Assembly (NCBI GenBank): GCA_010909725.1
Contig: JAACMV010000027.1
Span: 1-64,000, forward strand
DNA from: Picochlorum sp. 'celeri'
Lineage: Eukaryota > Chlorophyta > Trebouxiophyceae
Direction: 5' to 3'
DNA length: 64,000 bases
Numbering within the stretch: position 1 is the stretch's first letter; every line of letters begins with the position of its first letter. The position numbers and the translations under genes are program-made. This document shows positions 21,023 through 30,696 of this stretch, one piece after another. Under the pieces are notes generated by a model that did not search any database, had not been told where the DNA came from, and saw only the letters and a program-made list of their open reading frames with translations.

Positions 21023-21779
21023 CTATCGTCTGACTGAATGCTCAGCATATCCTAATGTCCACTTTTCAGACGCGATCGGCGTGCAGGATCGCCTAAATAT
21101 TTGAATTTGAGACTCAATTTCCGCGGATGTCCCAGTCCCGAGAGGCTTCACCGTCACCAGGGACGACGCCAGGTTACCGAGGGCGCGAGTGACACCAGCA
21201 TAGCTGGATACGTCTGCATGCGCCACCATCACTGTGCACCGAGCTCCTACTGAGTACCCAAGGCCAATGAAGGTTTTCTCGACCCCTACGTCCATGGGAC
21301 TCGCCTCACACACGGATATCAGACTCTGCACAGTACACGGAAGCCGTGTCAGGAAAGTATCCGCCCACAGAATCGGTGGATTCCTAAGCGCGTACCAGGA
21401 TATCATCAAATAGTAGTATCGAGTACTCATTAGGATTGCCAGTGCCCAGGGACTTGAGGTCTTGAGCGATGGCGTCCATGAGTGCATTCCTATCAACTAC
21501 AAATGTGTCGCATTCCCCATTCACTTGACCGAAGTGAAGCGCATTCAGCACTTTGAAACGACCTTCTGACGCGATAGTTGTGACGTTGAGGTTTAGCCGT
21601 CGAAGCATCGTTGAGTAGTGAGACGTGGAGTGCTTTGTGGTGACTACCAGCACGTTCCCATCCCGCTTGGCCGCCCCCAACACTTGTTTGAGTATACTGG
21701 ACAGCACATAACTCGAGTCTGCTTCGACACTATCTCTGACCAGCACAAAGCCATGCAAATCGGACGCTGCTAACGCCAT
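21023..21779 (-). CDS. Elongator subunit ELP6
   Basis: Exons, minus strand: 21,779-21,396 and 21,325-21,023; donor GTACGC, acceptor GTGCAG; 228 residues. Elp4, Elp5 and Elp6 form a RecA-like hexamer that handles tRNA for wobble-uridine modification by Elongator. Seen here: the opening strand-helix region, VLVVTTKHSTSHYSTMLRRL (the Elp6 SFSHY-type motif), YSILLFDD corresponding to the degenerate Walker B strand, and a C-terminal LASSLVTVKPLGTG / IQIFRR segment like Elp6's LRAEGLATG...LRILWR. There is no Walker A P-loop, as expected for the family. MnmG, also a wobble-uridine enzyme, lies in the same window but not nearby. Confidence 0.8.
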
Positions 21780-22099
21780 GTCGCGCGACTCCCTGGGGAC
21801 AGGTTCTTTTTCTGCTCCGCAGTGTTTCTACTCGAAACTGACTGTTGAATGGAATTCAAAATGTTTTTCCATTTTTGAAACAGAAACGAATGGTGCAAAC
21901 TCGTTTGCACGAGTGGTCGGAGGTCACGAATATTTGTCCATCAAAGAAGAAGCTTTCCTTTCAAGAGTGGGGCACGAATCTCTCACGTTGTTCGCGTGAG
22001 GAGGATACGATATGTGGGATACATTTATATATATGTGTATGTTCTTACATGTATAGATAGATATATCGCCATTTCAAGAAGGTTAGCCCACAGAGGAGC
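21780..22099. other. Intergenic, ELP6 5' side to P2 3' side
   Basis: 320 bp. The part next to ELP6 has no ORF of interest; an AT-rich run near 22,024-22,068 (TATATATATG and CATGTATAG repeats) is the likely P2 3' UTR. Nothing else seen. Confidence 0.6.
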
Positions 22100-22592
22100 T
22101 TAATCGAAGAGGGAGAATCCCATGTCTTCGTCCTCCTCCTCCTCTTCTGGCTCTGGCTCGGCAGCTCCTGCGCCTCCAGCAGCAGCAGCTCCTCCAGCAC
22201 CTCCAGCAGCGACGACGGCACCCCCGGCTGGGACGGAGGACAATTTCTCCCGGCCCTCGGCGATGACCTCTTCGACGTCCTTTCCTTCAAGCTCCTTGAT
22301 CAGGAGAGCAGCGGCATCAGCGTCCGTGTCAACACCAACTGCACAACAGAAATACGAATATATCAGGGTCAACACACACACCTGCTGTGGAAGTGGCCGG
22401 AGAGTGGGAGGCCGTGACGGCTCCGCCGGCGTCGCTTGGCGAAGTCATTCATACTCTCATGGTGCACGAGTCTCCCGACAGACAGTCAAAAATAAACCAC
22501 GTACCGGATCCCAAAATCTTGCTGATGTCATCAGCAGATGGAGCGTCGTTTCCACCGAGCTTGGCGAGGAGGTAAGCAGCAGCAACCTTCAT
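22100..22592 (-). CDS. 60S acidic ribosomal protein P2
   Basis: Exons, minus strand: 22,592-22,505 and 22,338-22,100; donor GTACGT, acceptor GTGCAG; 108 residues. Begins [16 protein letters not shown], continues with the dimerisation helices ([21 protein letters not shown]), then an Ala/Gly hinge and the invariant C-terminus EDMGFSLFD that binds elongation factors on the ribosomal stalk. Full family length. Confidence 0.97.
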
Positions 22593-22935
22593 GTTTTATT
22601 CAAGTGATTGAGAGTACGGCTCCTGAAAGATGTTTAAGCTTCGGTTGTAGCCCTAACAGGTTATTCCGAACGATATTTTTGTATAAAGTTTTCTTGAGTG
22701 AGAATACATGGTATGCACTTGTGTGATTGGCATAGCTCATGGGCTATGCCATTGGGATGACCCGCCGATCCAAATGAGGGCTGGATCGGATGGAATTCTC
22801 GCTTCAAATTGGCATTCGAATGCCAACGATGGATGCATATTGTTCGCCATGCACAAATTTGTAAAATAAATTGTAAAAACTTATACGTGCAGTAGTCATA
22901 CTACGAATAGACCGACGCCCTGTGACCGAGTATCG
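22593..22935. other. Intergenic, shared 5' region of P2 and the DUF3253-like gene
   Basis: 343 bp between divergent starts. CTTGTGTGATTGGCATAGCTCATGGGCTATGCCA contains an inverted pair (GGCATAGC / GCTATGCC, 22,730-22,749) that could form a hairpin. No ORF of note. Confidence 0.5.
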
Positions 22936-23382
22936 ATGGAGAAAAAGCGCAAAGTTGGCAGGGAGGTTCCTGACATCGATGTCCCAAACCAAAAGGTCAA
23001 AGAGTCACGTGACATGGAGCATTTGCTTGAATGCTCGATATTACAGACTTTGGAAGCAAGAGGTTGTGAGAAAACGTGTTGACCCAGCGAGATTCCCAGG
23101 AAACTGTTCCCACAGAACTGGAGGGACTATGTGCGTTTTGTTTTTTGTTTCTTGTTGTTTTCGCAGCGACTAGCGACATCACTAACTGATGGTTCTTGCA
23201 TTTGTACAGATGGATCAAACGAGAGTGGTTGCTTTGGGCCTGAGAGAACAAGGCAAGATTGAGATCTTGCAGAAAGGAAACGTCTTGCATGGTGCAGTCA
23301 AGGGACCAATCAGACTTCGTCTTCTTCCGGCCCAGGGTTGCAGATAGTGTCATATTTTGATTTTTTATGACATTTCCCGAAA
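22936..23382 (+). pseudogene. DUF3253-like gene, TGA at the conserved Cys and MITE in its 3' part
   Basis: Exon 1 is 22,936-23,130 (donor GTGCGT), exon 2 begins 23,210 after TTTGTACAG. The N-terminus is basic (MEKKRKVGRE). The core matches the small winged-helix-like DUF3253 family of bacteria: ILQTLEARGCEKT, PSEIPRKLFPQNWRDY, then GLREQGKIEILQKGNVL and GPIRLRL. Codon 49 is TGA (23,080-23,082), exactly where the family has a conserved Cys before PSE. After GPIRLRLLPA the frame runs into a hAT MITE and stops at TAG within its terminal repeat; beyond the MITE the original frame would continue about 50 codons to 23,909. Either a broken gene or, less likely, a selenocysteine codon. Function of DUF3253 is unknown. 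Confidence 0.7.
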
Positions 23383-23734
23383 TTGGTGTCATATTTCCGC
23401 CAGGAAATATGACACAAAAATTGACACTTTTTGGCAATATGACACCAAAATATGACACCTCGCTGAAGAATATGACACCAAGAGCAGTTGAAGTTGGGGC
23501 AGTTGGACTGCAGCCTTCTTCACCCGCTCAAGGCCCAAGTTGACGTTTGGCTCCCATCAAAGTACTTTTTGACAGGCCTATTCTAGACATCGGTGCCCAC
23601 ATCCCATCAAAGGTATCCTTTGACCGTATCACAAATATGACAAAAACATGACACAAAATATGACATTTTCGGTCAAAATCGAGCTTTGATGGGACACCAA
23701 ATATGACAAATATATGACACTATCTGCAACCCTG
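23333..23734. mobile_element. hAT-type MITE, copy 2
   Basis: A 402-bp element, nearly identical to copy 1, same CAGGGTTGCAGATAGTGTCA ends, with a perfect 8-bp target duplication TTCCGGCC (23,325-23,332 and 23,735-23,742). It interrupts the last part of the DUF3253-like coding region. Lacks the (CCCTA)n insertion of copy 1, so its middle is closer to the original form. Confidence 0.93.
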
Positions 23735-23742
23735 TTCCGGCC

Positions 23743-24243
23743 TCTGGATATCCAGCAGATCCGCAGTCACGGAAGCGAGATCAAGAAAGAAACGAGGGGA
23801 TCCGCATCGTACAGCATGACATGCAATCGAAATCCGCATCGAAGAAATCCGACCTCGCTCGAGCTCGGACGGTACGCACAAGGCGGACGCCTCTTCCCTA
23901 GAAGCAGGTAGATTGAATTTAAATTATGAATATTAGTGGTTATAATTCACATTGGTTGTGATTGAGTTGTTCTGCATGCTCTGTAACCCTGACGGTTGAC
24001 GACAACAACAGTCATTGTCTCGAAGTGGAAGATTCTAGGTGCGTGGTTCATGGACGATGTTGGATTTATTAGAAATAAAATTACACAATATATGGATGCG
24101 ATTTTGTGGATGTGCGGGCACCGATGGAAGAGTTCGGTGGACCAACCGACTGGATGAACGTGACAACGGTTGACGGTTCTGACGCAATTGTATGCGTGGA
24201 TGTGTAGAACAATAAATAAGAAATCGATTTGATTGAACAAAAG
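23743..24243. other. Intergenic: severed 3' end of the DUF3253-like gene, then SSX2IP 5' flank
   Basis: Bases 23,743-23,909 would encode the Arg/Ser-rich C-terminal tail of the DUF3253-like protein if the MITE were absent (frame continuous through the target site). From 23,910 to 24,243 there is AT-rich sequence with no recognised gene. Confidence 0.55.
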
Positions 24244-26373
24244 ATGGGCGACTCGTACGCCGAGGACCACGCAATCCTTTCTCCCAGCAAGGGCCAGTCC
24301 CTTCCTCGAAGTGTGGAGTTTGTGTCCTCTGCGCTGCAGCGGGTTGGCATCGACAAGTCCATCAATCTCATGTCTAACCAACCGGAAGATGTCGCGGAAA
24401 CGTGTGATGCGATTTATACGCTGCTGGTCAAGCATGAAAAGGACGTTGAGTATAAGGAAAAACTAAAGGGGGAGCTGTTGGAGACGCGGCAATTTTTGCA
24501 GCTTGAAAAGAAGGAGAAACTCAAGCTGAGAAATCAGCTAGATTCCAAAGAAAAGGAGCTGAAGTCGTGGGAAGCAAAAGCGAGGGTTAAGGATGAGACA
24601 TGGAAGGACGATGCAACGAAAGCCAAGAGAGAAGTAGAGGACTTGAGGAGAAGGCTCAAAGGCAGCGAGAGCAAAGTGGTTCACATGGCGCATGAGTTGA
24701 AAAAGAAGGAAAAAGAATACGAAAAGCTACAGGAAAGGCTATCCAAGTATTTGACGGATAAGAAAAAGTGTGAATTGGCGGCAACCGATATTGCAGGGAA
24801 ACTGGTCAAGGGTGGAGGAAGCTCCACATCATCGTCTGGAAACCGCCACATTCGGTGCGATGACGGTATTCAAAGTATAGTGACATCTTATGAAAACAAA
24901 CAGGCTCAGCATGTGAAGGAAATCAACGAACTGAAGGCTGCTTTGGCCTCGTTGCAGACTGAGCATGCTAGAGCAATGAATGCCGCCACGGACAAACGCC
25001 AGGTCACGACCGAGGTTGAGACGATTGTGGACAAAGATTTCATGGAAAAAATCCCCCATATGAGCGCTAATGAGCTGGGTGCAGAGTTGTCTACCAGGAT
25101 CAAGACGCTGCAGAGGAGACTAAACTCACTTGATTGGCAGGCTAACAATGTCAAGAATTCCGTGGACGGGGTTTTATCCATCCGGGAAACAAGGTTGTTA
25201 GAAGAACTCGCTGCTGCGAGGATGGTGCTGCATGATCAACAGCTGCTGCTCACAAATGTGCTTGTGTCCCTCAGGTCAGCACTCGCTGCAGAGCATCAGA
25301 ATTTCGAGATCAGGCTTCGGGAACGCGTGAAGAAGTTTGAAGAGTCTTTGGAGACAATGAAGAGATCGTATTCAAGCAAAGAGACGGAACAGGAGGCTGA
25401 GGTCCAGCTTCGGATCAGGGCCCTGGAGCAGGAGTACCAGGAGGGTCTGGCCTCAGAGACGGCTGAGAAGAAGAGTCTGGAAGAAAAGATTCAAGTATTG
25501 CAATCTCGCGTTGATATATTGCAGAACAGGCACAAGGAAGCACTGGAAGAGGAAGTTGAAAGAGCCAGGGCCGAGTTCGAGAGCGAAATACACGCTGTCA
25601 GATCTGGGGCAGAGGCTACCATGGAATCCATGGCAGCAGAGTCATCTGAGATTCAACTGGATCTGAAGCGCACGCAAACAGCCCTACGTGCGGAAGCTGC
25701 TGCACTTCGAGAAAGGCTCATTATGGAGCAGACAGAGCGGGAGAACGTCCAGAAAGCCAGCACAAAGATGGTAGAGGAGGCTGTCCTCGCTGAGCAGGGG
25801 CGTCTGCTGTCCAAGGTGAAAGAGTTGGAGGCTTCCAGGGACGAGGCGATTTCCAATGTGGAAAAATCATACAATGCGAAAATGGATCTTCTCGTGAAAG
25901 AAAAAGCCGAGTTGGAGGAGCAATGCGAGGCTACAAATGTTGAGTTGATGATGACCAAGGATAAACTGGAGGAAACTCAGGAATGTTTGCGATCTCGTTC
26001 TGAAAGGCTGGTAGAAGTGGAAAAAGAGGTTCTTCAACTGAAAAGGAATGCTCCTGAGGCTCTTTCGCTGGGAATCGCGAGCGCTTTGGAAAAAGCAGAG
26101 AAGCACCATGCGGTGGAGAAACAAGAGTTGATTGACAGGTTTGAGAGCCTCCAACAGGAGCTGAGGAGTGCCCAGTCCTCCATCGCTGATAAGACGAGGG
26201 CCATGCAAGTCATGGAGGAGAAGGGAGCAGAGGCGGAGAAGGTTGTATCACAGTATACCGAAATGACCGAGTACTATAAAGATCTCATGGCAAGGTATGC
26301 GCCAGGTCTTGGCGCTGGTCTGTTTCTGGAGAGGGCAATCCAAAGAAAAGCCACAAGCCTCGCCATGGCATAG
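24244..26373 (+). CDS. Centrosomal coiled-coil protein, SSX2IP/Msd1-like
   Basis: An intronless 709-codon frame; ATG 24,244 is the first in frame. Residues 15-75 hold a short conserved domain (SVEFVSSALQRVGIDKSINL, then VAETCDAIYTLLVKHEKD) followed by coiled coil containing ELKKKEKEYEKLQERLSKYL, the arrangement of the ADIP/SSX2IP/Msd1 family. A basic Ser/Gly stretch with conserved Cys/Asp lies near residue 195, then long coiled coil to the end. Family members anchor microtubules at centrosomes, centriolar satellites or spindle poles. Lost in land plants without flagella as far as I know, so it hints at a centriole-bearing alga. Its stop is 31 bp from the convergent uL6 stop. Confidence 0.7.
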   Translation: MGDSYAEDHAILSPSKGQSLPRSVEFVSSALQRVGIDKSINLMSNQPEDVAETCDAIYTLLVKHEKDVEYKEKLKGELLETRQFLQLEKKEKLKLRNQLDSKEKELKSWEAKARVKDETWKDDATKAKREVEDLRRRLKGSESKVVHMAHELKKKEKEYEKLQERLSKYLTDKKKCELAATDIAGKLVKGGGSSTSSSGNRHIRCDDGIQSIVTSYENKQAQHVKEINELKAALASLQTEHARAMNAATDKRQVTTEVETIVDKDFMEKIPHMSANELGAELSTRIKTLQRRLNSLDWQANNVKNSVDGVLSIRETRLLEELAAARMVLHDQQLLLTNVLVSLRSALAAEHQNFEIRLRERVKKFEESLETMKRSYSSKETEQEAEVQLRIRALEQEYQEGLASETAEKKSLEEKIQVLQSRVDILQNRHKEALEEEVERARAEFESEIHAVRSGAEATMESMAAESSEIQLDLKRTQTALRAEAAALRERLIMEQTERENVQKASTKMVEEAVLAEQGRLLSKVKELEASRDEAISNVEKSYNAKMDLLVKEKAELEEQCEATNVELMMTKDKLEETQECLRSRSERLVEVEKEVLQLKRNAPEALSLGIASALEKAEKHHAVEKQELIDRFESLQQELRSAQSSIADKTRAMQVMEEKGAEAEKVVSQYTEMTEYYKDLMARYAPGLGAGLFLERAIQRKATSLAMA

Positions 26374-26404
26374 TTGTTTCGTGACTTATTACATTGTAAA
26401 AAAA

Positions 26405-26863
26405 TTACTTTCCACGCTTGCCCTCCTTGCGTGCAACGTACTCATCAGCATAACGAACACCCTTTCCTTTGTATGGCTCTGGCTCTCTTTTGGATCTAAC
26501 ATCAGCCGCAAATTGACCAACTTGTTCCTTATCAAAGCCACTGACGACCACTGTCGTATTTTTCATCACTTCCACCTTGATTCCATCTGGAATAGTCATC
26601 TCCACAGGATGACTGTAGCCCAGACTGAGTGTCAGGGTCTTTCCGGACACAGCTGCTCTGTACCCAACTCCAATCAAAGAGAGCGTCTTCTCGTAACCTG
26701 CGCTAACACCAACCACCATGTTGTTCACCAAAGATCTTGAGAGTCCGTGAATGGCATTGGCTGTCTTGTGGTCCTTTGCCTTCCCAACCATCAGGAGATT
26801 TCCTTCCTGACTGATTGTCGAGAGCGGGTGCAATGTGCGCGTCAATTCACCTTTAGGTCCCTG

Positions 26864-26896
<33 letters not shown>

Positions 26897-27272
26897 TACA
26901 GCAGGGTCGTGAGCAAAAAAGATAAAAACCGTCATCCGGGGGTGAGCATATTCACACCCTACTACTGCCTTTAAGAGGGAGGCTCTTGTCGAAGAATGTC
27001 CTTCCCTCTTCCAGCATTAAAATAGCAAGTGCTATTGAGGAGGAGATACATAATGTATCGCTCAGATGAGACAATATTCCGTGTCTACGCACCTTGACGA
27101 CGACAGTATTTCCGTTCAATGTGACTTTCACTTTATCGGGAACTTCGATTGGCTTCTTCCCAATGCGGCTCATTTTAGAGACAATAGCAGCATTTCTGGG
27201 CCCTCTTGTATTGCTGGCGGTATTTCTGAAGGTACTGGCCACATCAGTGGCAACGAAAGACGACGCGAACAT
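26405..27272 (-). CDS. Plastid ribosomal protein uL6
   Basis: Exons, minus strand: 27,272-27,093 and 26,860-26,405; donor GTGCGT; 211 residues. The first ~33 residues are a Ser/Ala/Arg-rich transit peptide; the mature protein starts MSRIGKKPIEVP, the bacterial L6 start, with GPKGELTRTLHP and a KGKGVRYADEYVARKEGK tail, all typical of bacterial and plastid L6. It binds 23S rRNA at the factor-binding site. Nuclear location of rpl6 is a green-lineage trait. The 232-bp intron ends with eleven ATG units directly before the CAG acceptor instead of a pyrimidine tract. Confidence 0.95.
26864..26896. repeat. (CAT)11 microsatellite at an intron 3' end
   Basis: On the coding strand (ATG)n abuts the acceptor CAG of the uL6 intron. 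Confidence 0.97.
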
Positions 27273-27649
27273 GCCCTCAGACTATTTGTTTGTTGGCTGC
27301 CTGACAATCGCGCAATGTATGTTGTAATACAAATGATTGAGATAAAAACTGTGTGTCTATGCGGTTGCAAACGATGGCTGATGGTGCTGGTGTGGATATC
27401 CGCATCAGATGAAGCAACACCACAGACGGCCTGGGCAGGCGGCCACGGGACTGGTGCCATTCGGCATGTCTGGAGCTCCCATCAATCGGTCGGCTGGATG
27501 GTGACCAAGTCTCGCACACAGGGAGCACCGTTGGTTTCTCTGATGGATGCGCATGGCATGCTGAACAAGCGACAAATAAAATTTAAGCCGTACGACGATA
27601 CCTCCCTGAGCACTGCTGGAGAAAGGGATGGGCTGAGGAGGAGAGAAGA
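27273..27649. other. Intergenic, shared 5' region of uL6 and PRCC-like genes
   Basis: 377 bp between divergent genes. Open frames through it have no recognisable protein. Presumed bidirectional promoter region. Confidence 0.5.
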
Positions 27650-28516
27650 ATGGAGTTTCTTGCTGGGTACGGTTCTGACGAAGAAGACCAAGACATCAAG
27701 CAACCCTTGAAACGCGTGAAGCATGAGGACGTCAGTGGTAATGGCGTTTCGTCTGCTGTGGTCACCGGTGCCGAAGCCGATGCGCCTGCTGCGGGTCTGG
27801 TGAGCGGAGACAGCAGGAATGTCAGAGAGAGCAAGCGTCCTGCTCTGCGAAAGGCTGGAAGGGGGAGTAGGTGGGGAAAGGCTTCAGGATTCTTAGCACC
27901 AATATCGTATGATAAACAAGATGTTGTGGACGAGGAGGAGGAGGAGGAGGAACAGGATACAGGTGTCAAACTCACCTCTGTTGGTGGTGGGAGACCATCA
28001 CTGTCTCAGTATTTGCCGGCCCCGGTCCACGAAACGAATGATAAGAGTGACGGAAATATAGTAAGAGAGCCTCCTGGTAGTGCCACAGAGCGAGAACCAG
28101 AGGTGGTGCGGCCTGTGCCTACAACAGACGAGCAGGTGGGACTGGACCCTGCACCTGCTGTCAGAGAATGGCATGCACCCGCACAAACACGCCAGGTCCA
28201 CGAAAGCAGCGATGCGTTTGCTGGAATTTTGCCCGCAGGTGTTAATGTAAAGGAGATCTCCGGTGCAGAGTTGAGAGGCAACGGCGCCCTGATGGGCACA
28301 GAGGGTTCTGGCATGAGAGCTGCCCTGGGAGCTGAGTATGACAACAAACTGCGTGCGGAAGCCGCTAGGGTCGGGGGTGTGTCGAAATTAGCGAAACGAA
28401 AAAACCAACTCTCCTCACTTTTCCAGAGCGCAAAATCTCAGGAGATTGAGCAGATGGAAAAGCAAGCTAGCGGTATCAAGACAAAGGCAGAAACACAGAA
28501 GAAGTATGGTTGGTGA
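27650..28516 (+). CDS. PRCC-family protein
   Basis: 288 codons, no intron. Acidic start MEFLAGYGSDEEDQD, a low-complexity middle with an acidic run (DEEEEEEEQD), and a C-terminus KRKNQLSSLFQSAKSQEIE ... KTKAETQKKYGW, which is the diagnostic end of PRCC proteins (basic helix, then TKAETQ.KYGW). PRCC is a nuclear protein linked to pre-mRNA splicing and, in animals, to Mad2B. Stop codon is 47 bp from the convergent GPAT stop. Confidence 0.85.
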   Translation: MEFLAGYGSDEEDQDIKQPLKRVKHEDVSGNGVSSAVVTGAEADAPAAGLVSGDSRNVRESKRPALRKAGRGSRWGKASGFLAPISYDKQDVVDEEEEEEEQDTGVKLTSVGGGRPSLSQYLPAPVHETNDKSDGNIVREPPGSATEREPEVVRPVPTTDEQVGLDPAPAVREWHAPAQTRQVHESSDAFAGILPAGVNVKEISGAELRGNGALMGTEGSGMRAALGAEYDNKLRAEAARVGGVSKLAKRKNQLSSLFQSAKSQEIEQMEKQASGIKTKAETQKKYGW

Positions 28517-28563
28517 AAATTCTGTTATATTTATGTATAAACACGAAATCAAATGCAAGGTGA

Positions 28564-29874
28564 TTACAGCCATTGGTCCAGGGGAGGTGCTGGGAAGTCC
28601 AGCCATGGCTGGCTGAAAGATGGATCATTTTTGGCCTCGTCAGGATTGTGGATGGCATGAACCAGTTTCATGTATGCATCCATGGTTTCTTCCCATGCAA
28701 ACTCAGCAAGTGCCTTCTGACGAGCTTCCTTTTCCTCAACGCCATCCAAAATGGAATCGACCTCGAGTTCGTTGCCGATCGATATTCCTACAGGAGCATG
28801 GAACACCAATCGTTTCTCCCCAATGTCCTTCTCTACCACCTTTGGTGGAGGCATGATTCGGTATGAATACATCGCAAATGGTCGCAAATGACCTTCAGGT
28901 TTTGCCTTTGTTATCAAGGCTCGCATCAGTTCCACTGCAGAAGGATCGAATCGATCTGGAATGTTCTCCTCCGTCTTGGGATCCACACTCCTGTCTCGAC
29001 CTCCTGAAGGGGCGATCCATAGCAGCTTTCCACCTTCATTCAGGCTATTTTGCATGGCGCGAAGAGTTTTACGATTCGTAGCCATCTTCTCTGCTTTCGT
29101 GTCGGGATCATCATCCATATGTTTCTTGGAGTGGACGCAAAACAGGTTCCTCCCCATAGAGAATGGTTTGCACAAAGGATCGGTCACGACCCGATCCCCC
29201 GCCACATAGATGACATCCGTTGCGAGATCAGGGAATCGTGCTTCCAGAAGCAACGCAAACACCGCCGGGTCAGCTTCAGTCTGGTGGTTGGCCAGCAGTA
29301 CCACGTTCTCCCCTCTCTTGAGCTGCGCTTCAACCTCTCTGAACCCATCCTCATTGCCAAGTATTGAAGTATGAAAGTCCACCAACCCTCTGATATACCT
29401 CTGACCAAAGTTGTAGTAGTTGTAGGGCTCCAAGATGCGCTCATGATACGAAGGGAAGGTGTAAGACGCCTCTGGATTGAGCTGAAGCAGCACCCTCTCG
29501 CACACGCTGGCCATGACCTTGGCAACAAACTGCTCATCAGCGCCAGAGACTCCACTGCCCAGAATCGCCTTTTTGTAATTCATGTAAAGTTCATTGACCG
29601 CCCCGATCAACCTTTCCGGAATCTTGCCGGAGCCTTGCCCAGCCTTGAGAATGGCAAAAAGAGCCTCTTCGCTGTCCACAGCTGCGAATGGCGAGGGCTG
29701 CTGTTCCTGTGCCGCAGCCAGGCATTTTGCCCCCTGTCTCCTACTCAATGTCGCATACGCATCCAAGTCGTGGCCTTGACGGCACTGGCGATATCGCTGC
29801 TGCTGTGTCAACGGAAATGCCCTGCGAACGGTACTGTGTCCTGTTCCAGGCTTGGTTTGGATTGCGAAATTCAT
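28564..29874 (-). CDS. Plastid glycerol-3-phosphate acyltransferase (ATS1 type)
   Basis: 436 codons, no intron, full length. Residues 1 to about 60 form a plastid transit peptide (Arg/Gln/Ala-rich). The helical N-domain is followed by the acyltransferase block I NHQTEADP (residues 196-203, His and Asp catalytic), then VIYVAGDRVVTDP, IAPSGGRDRS and the PFAMYSYRIMPPP block. The soluble stromal enzyme moves an acyl group from acyl-ACP to sn-1 of glycerol 3-phosphate, first step of plastid glycerolipid synthesis; CDS downstream in the window acts later in the same lipid network. Confidence 0.96.
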   Translation of the reverse strand: MNFAIQTKPGTGHSTVRRAFPLTQQQRYRQCRQGHDLDAYATLSRRQGAKCLAAAQEQQPSPFAAVDSEEALFAILKAGQGSGKIPERLIGAVNELYMNYKKAILGSGVSGADEQFVAKVMASVCERVLLQLNPEASYTFPSYHERILEPYNYYNFGQRYIRGLVDFHTSILGNEDGFREVEAQLKRGENVVLLANHQTEADPAVFALLLEARFPDLATDVIYVAGDRVVTDPLCKPFSMGRNLFCVHSKKHMDDDPDTKAEKMATNRKTLRAMQNSLNEGGKLLWIAPSGGRDRSVDPKTEENIPDRFDPSAVELMRALITKAKPEGHLRPFAMYSYRIMPPPKVVEKDIGEKRLVFHAPVGISIGNELEVDSILDGVEEKEARQKALAEFAWEETMDAYMKLVHAIHNPDEAKNDPSFSQPWLDFPAPPLDQWL

Positions 29875-30053
29875 TATTTTATATTGTTTGAATCAATAAC
29901 GAAATGGCAGTGTGGTCCGTGTCCATTGAATCGGATTTTCCGATGGCGCTCATTGCGACTTCCAATCCCTGATTGCCAGCAGCGCTGCTTGCGAGATGAT
30001 TGGTCATGGGAACCGATGCGTACAGAAGCGTCGTAGAAATTAAGGAAAAAAAC

Positions 30054-30601
30054 ATGGCAAAGCGCAGTAGCCTTGAAATCACAAAGTATGTGAAGCGCTT
30101 GTCTGAGGCTGGGGTCATGAAGCGACCAACGTGGTTGGAAGCTCTGGAACGGTACGATGCGGGTGATAGTCCATGGTGTTGGTGAGACATTCACGAGTTG
30201 ATTTGTTTTCGGAATGCAGGACGCCTCCTCCCACGGAACACCTGGAGGCTCAGGGAAAGAGACCACCCAAGATTGTGTTTGAAGAGGACGAGTTCATAGA
30301 AGAATACCACCGTCGGCATCCTGCTGCGACGCTGGAGCCAATAGATCTAGGGTCATTTTACCCACCAGTAGCAAAGCAATTCGCGTATAGAGCAGTGCAA
30401 CTCATGGAGGAGCATGGAATGTCTAGGGCAGAGGCCAAGGAGCAGGCGTACAAGGATGTCTCCAGCCAGGAACAGTCCCTGTCGGTCGGGGAGAGGCTCA
30501 TTGCAAAAATTCAAGAGGAAGAAGGGATTCACTTGAAAGAAGCCATGGAAACCTTTCGAAAGAATCACGAAAACGATCTCCACAGTTTGATTGATGCATA
30601 A
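30054..30601 (+). CDS. Mitochondrial ribosomal protein mS23
   Basis: Exon 1 is 30,054-30,181, exon 2 is 30,220-30,601; 169 residues. The intron is only 38 nt (GTGAGA ... TGCAG). Start MAKRSSLEITKYVKRL; ATG 30,006 is in frame and would add 16 residues. Conserved: RPTWLEALERYD, RPPKIVFEEDEFIEEYHRRHP, PPVAKQFAYRAVQLMEEHGMS, the order found in plant and animal mS23 of the small mitochondrial subunit. Confidence 0.75.
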
Positions 30602-30696
30602 ATTGATGCATATTTAACAAAACAAAACAGTTTGCATTGGATGTATCGTGTTGACATGCGACCCACACCATTCTGTAAAGTCTTTTTTGATTGATA

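Noticed and set aside
27066..27710. 214-codon plus-strand frame across the uL6 first exon and intergenic region
   Set aside because: Antisense to a certain gene, no start or homology of its own.
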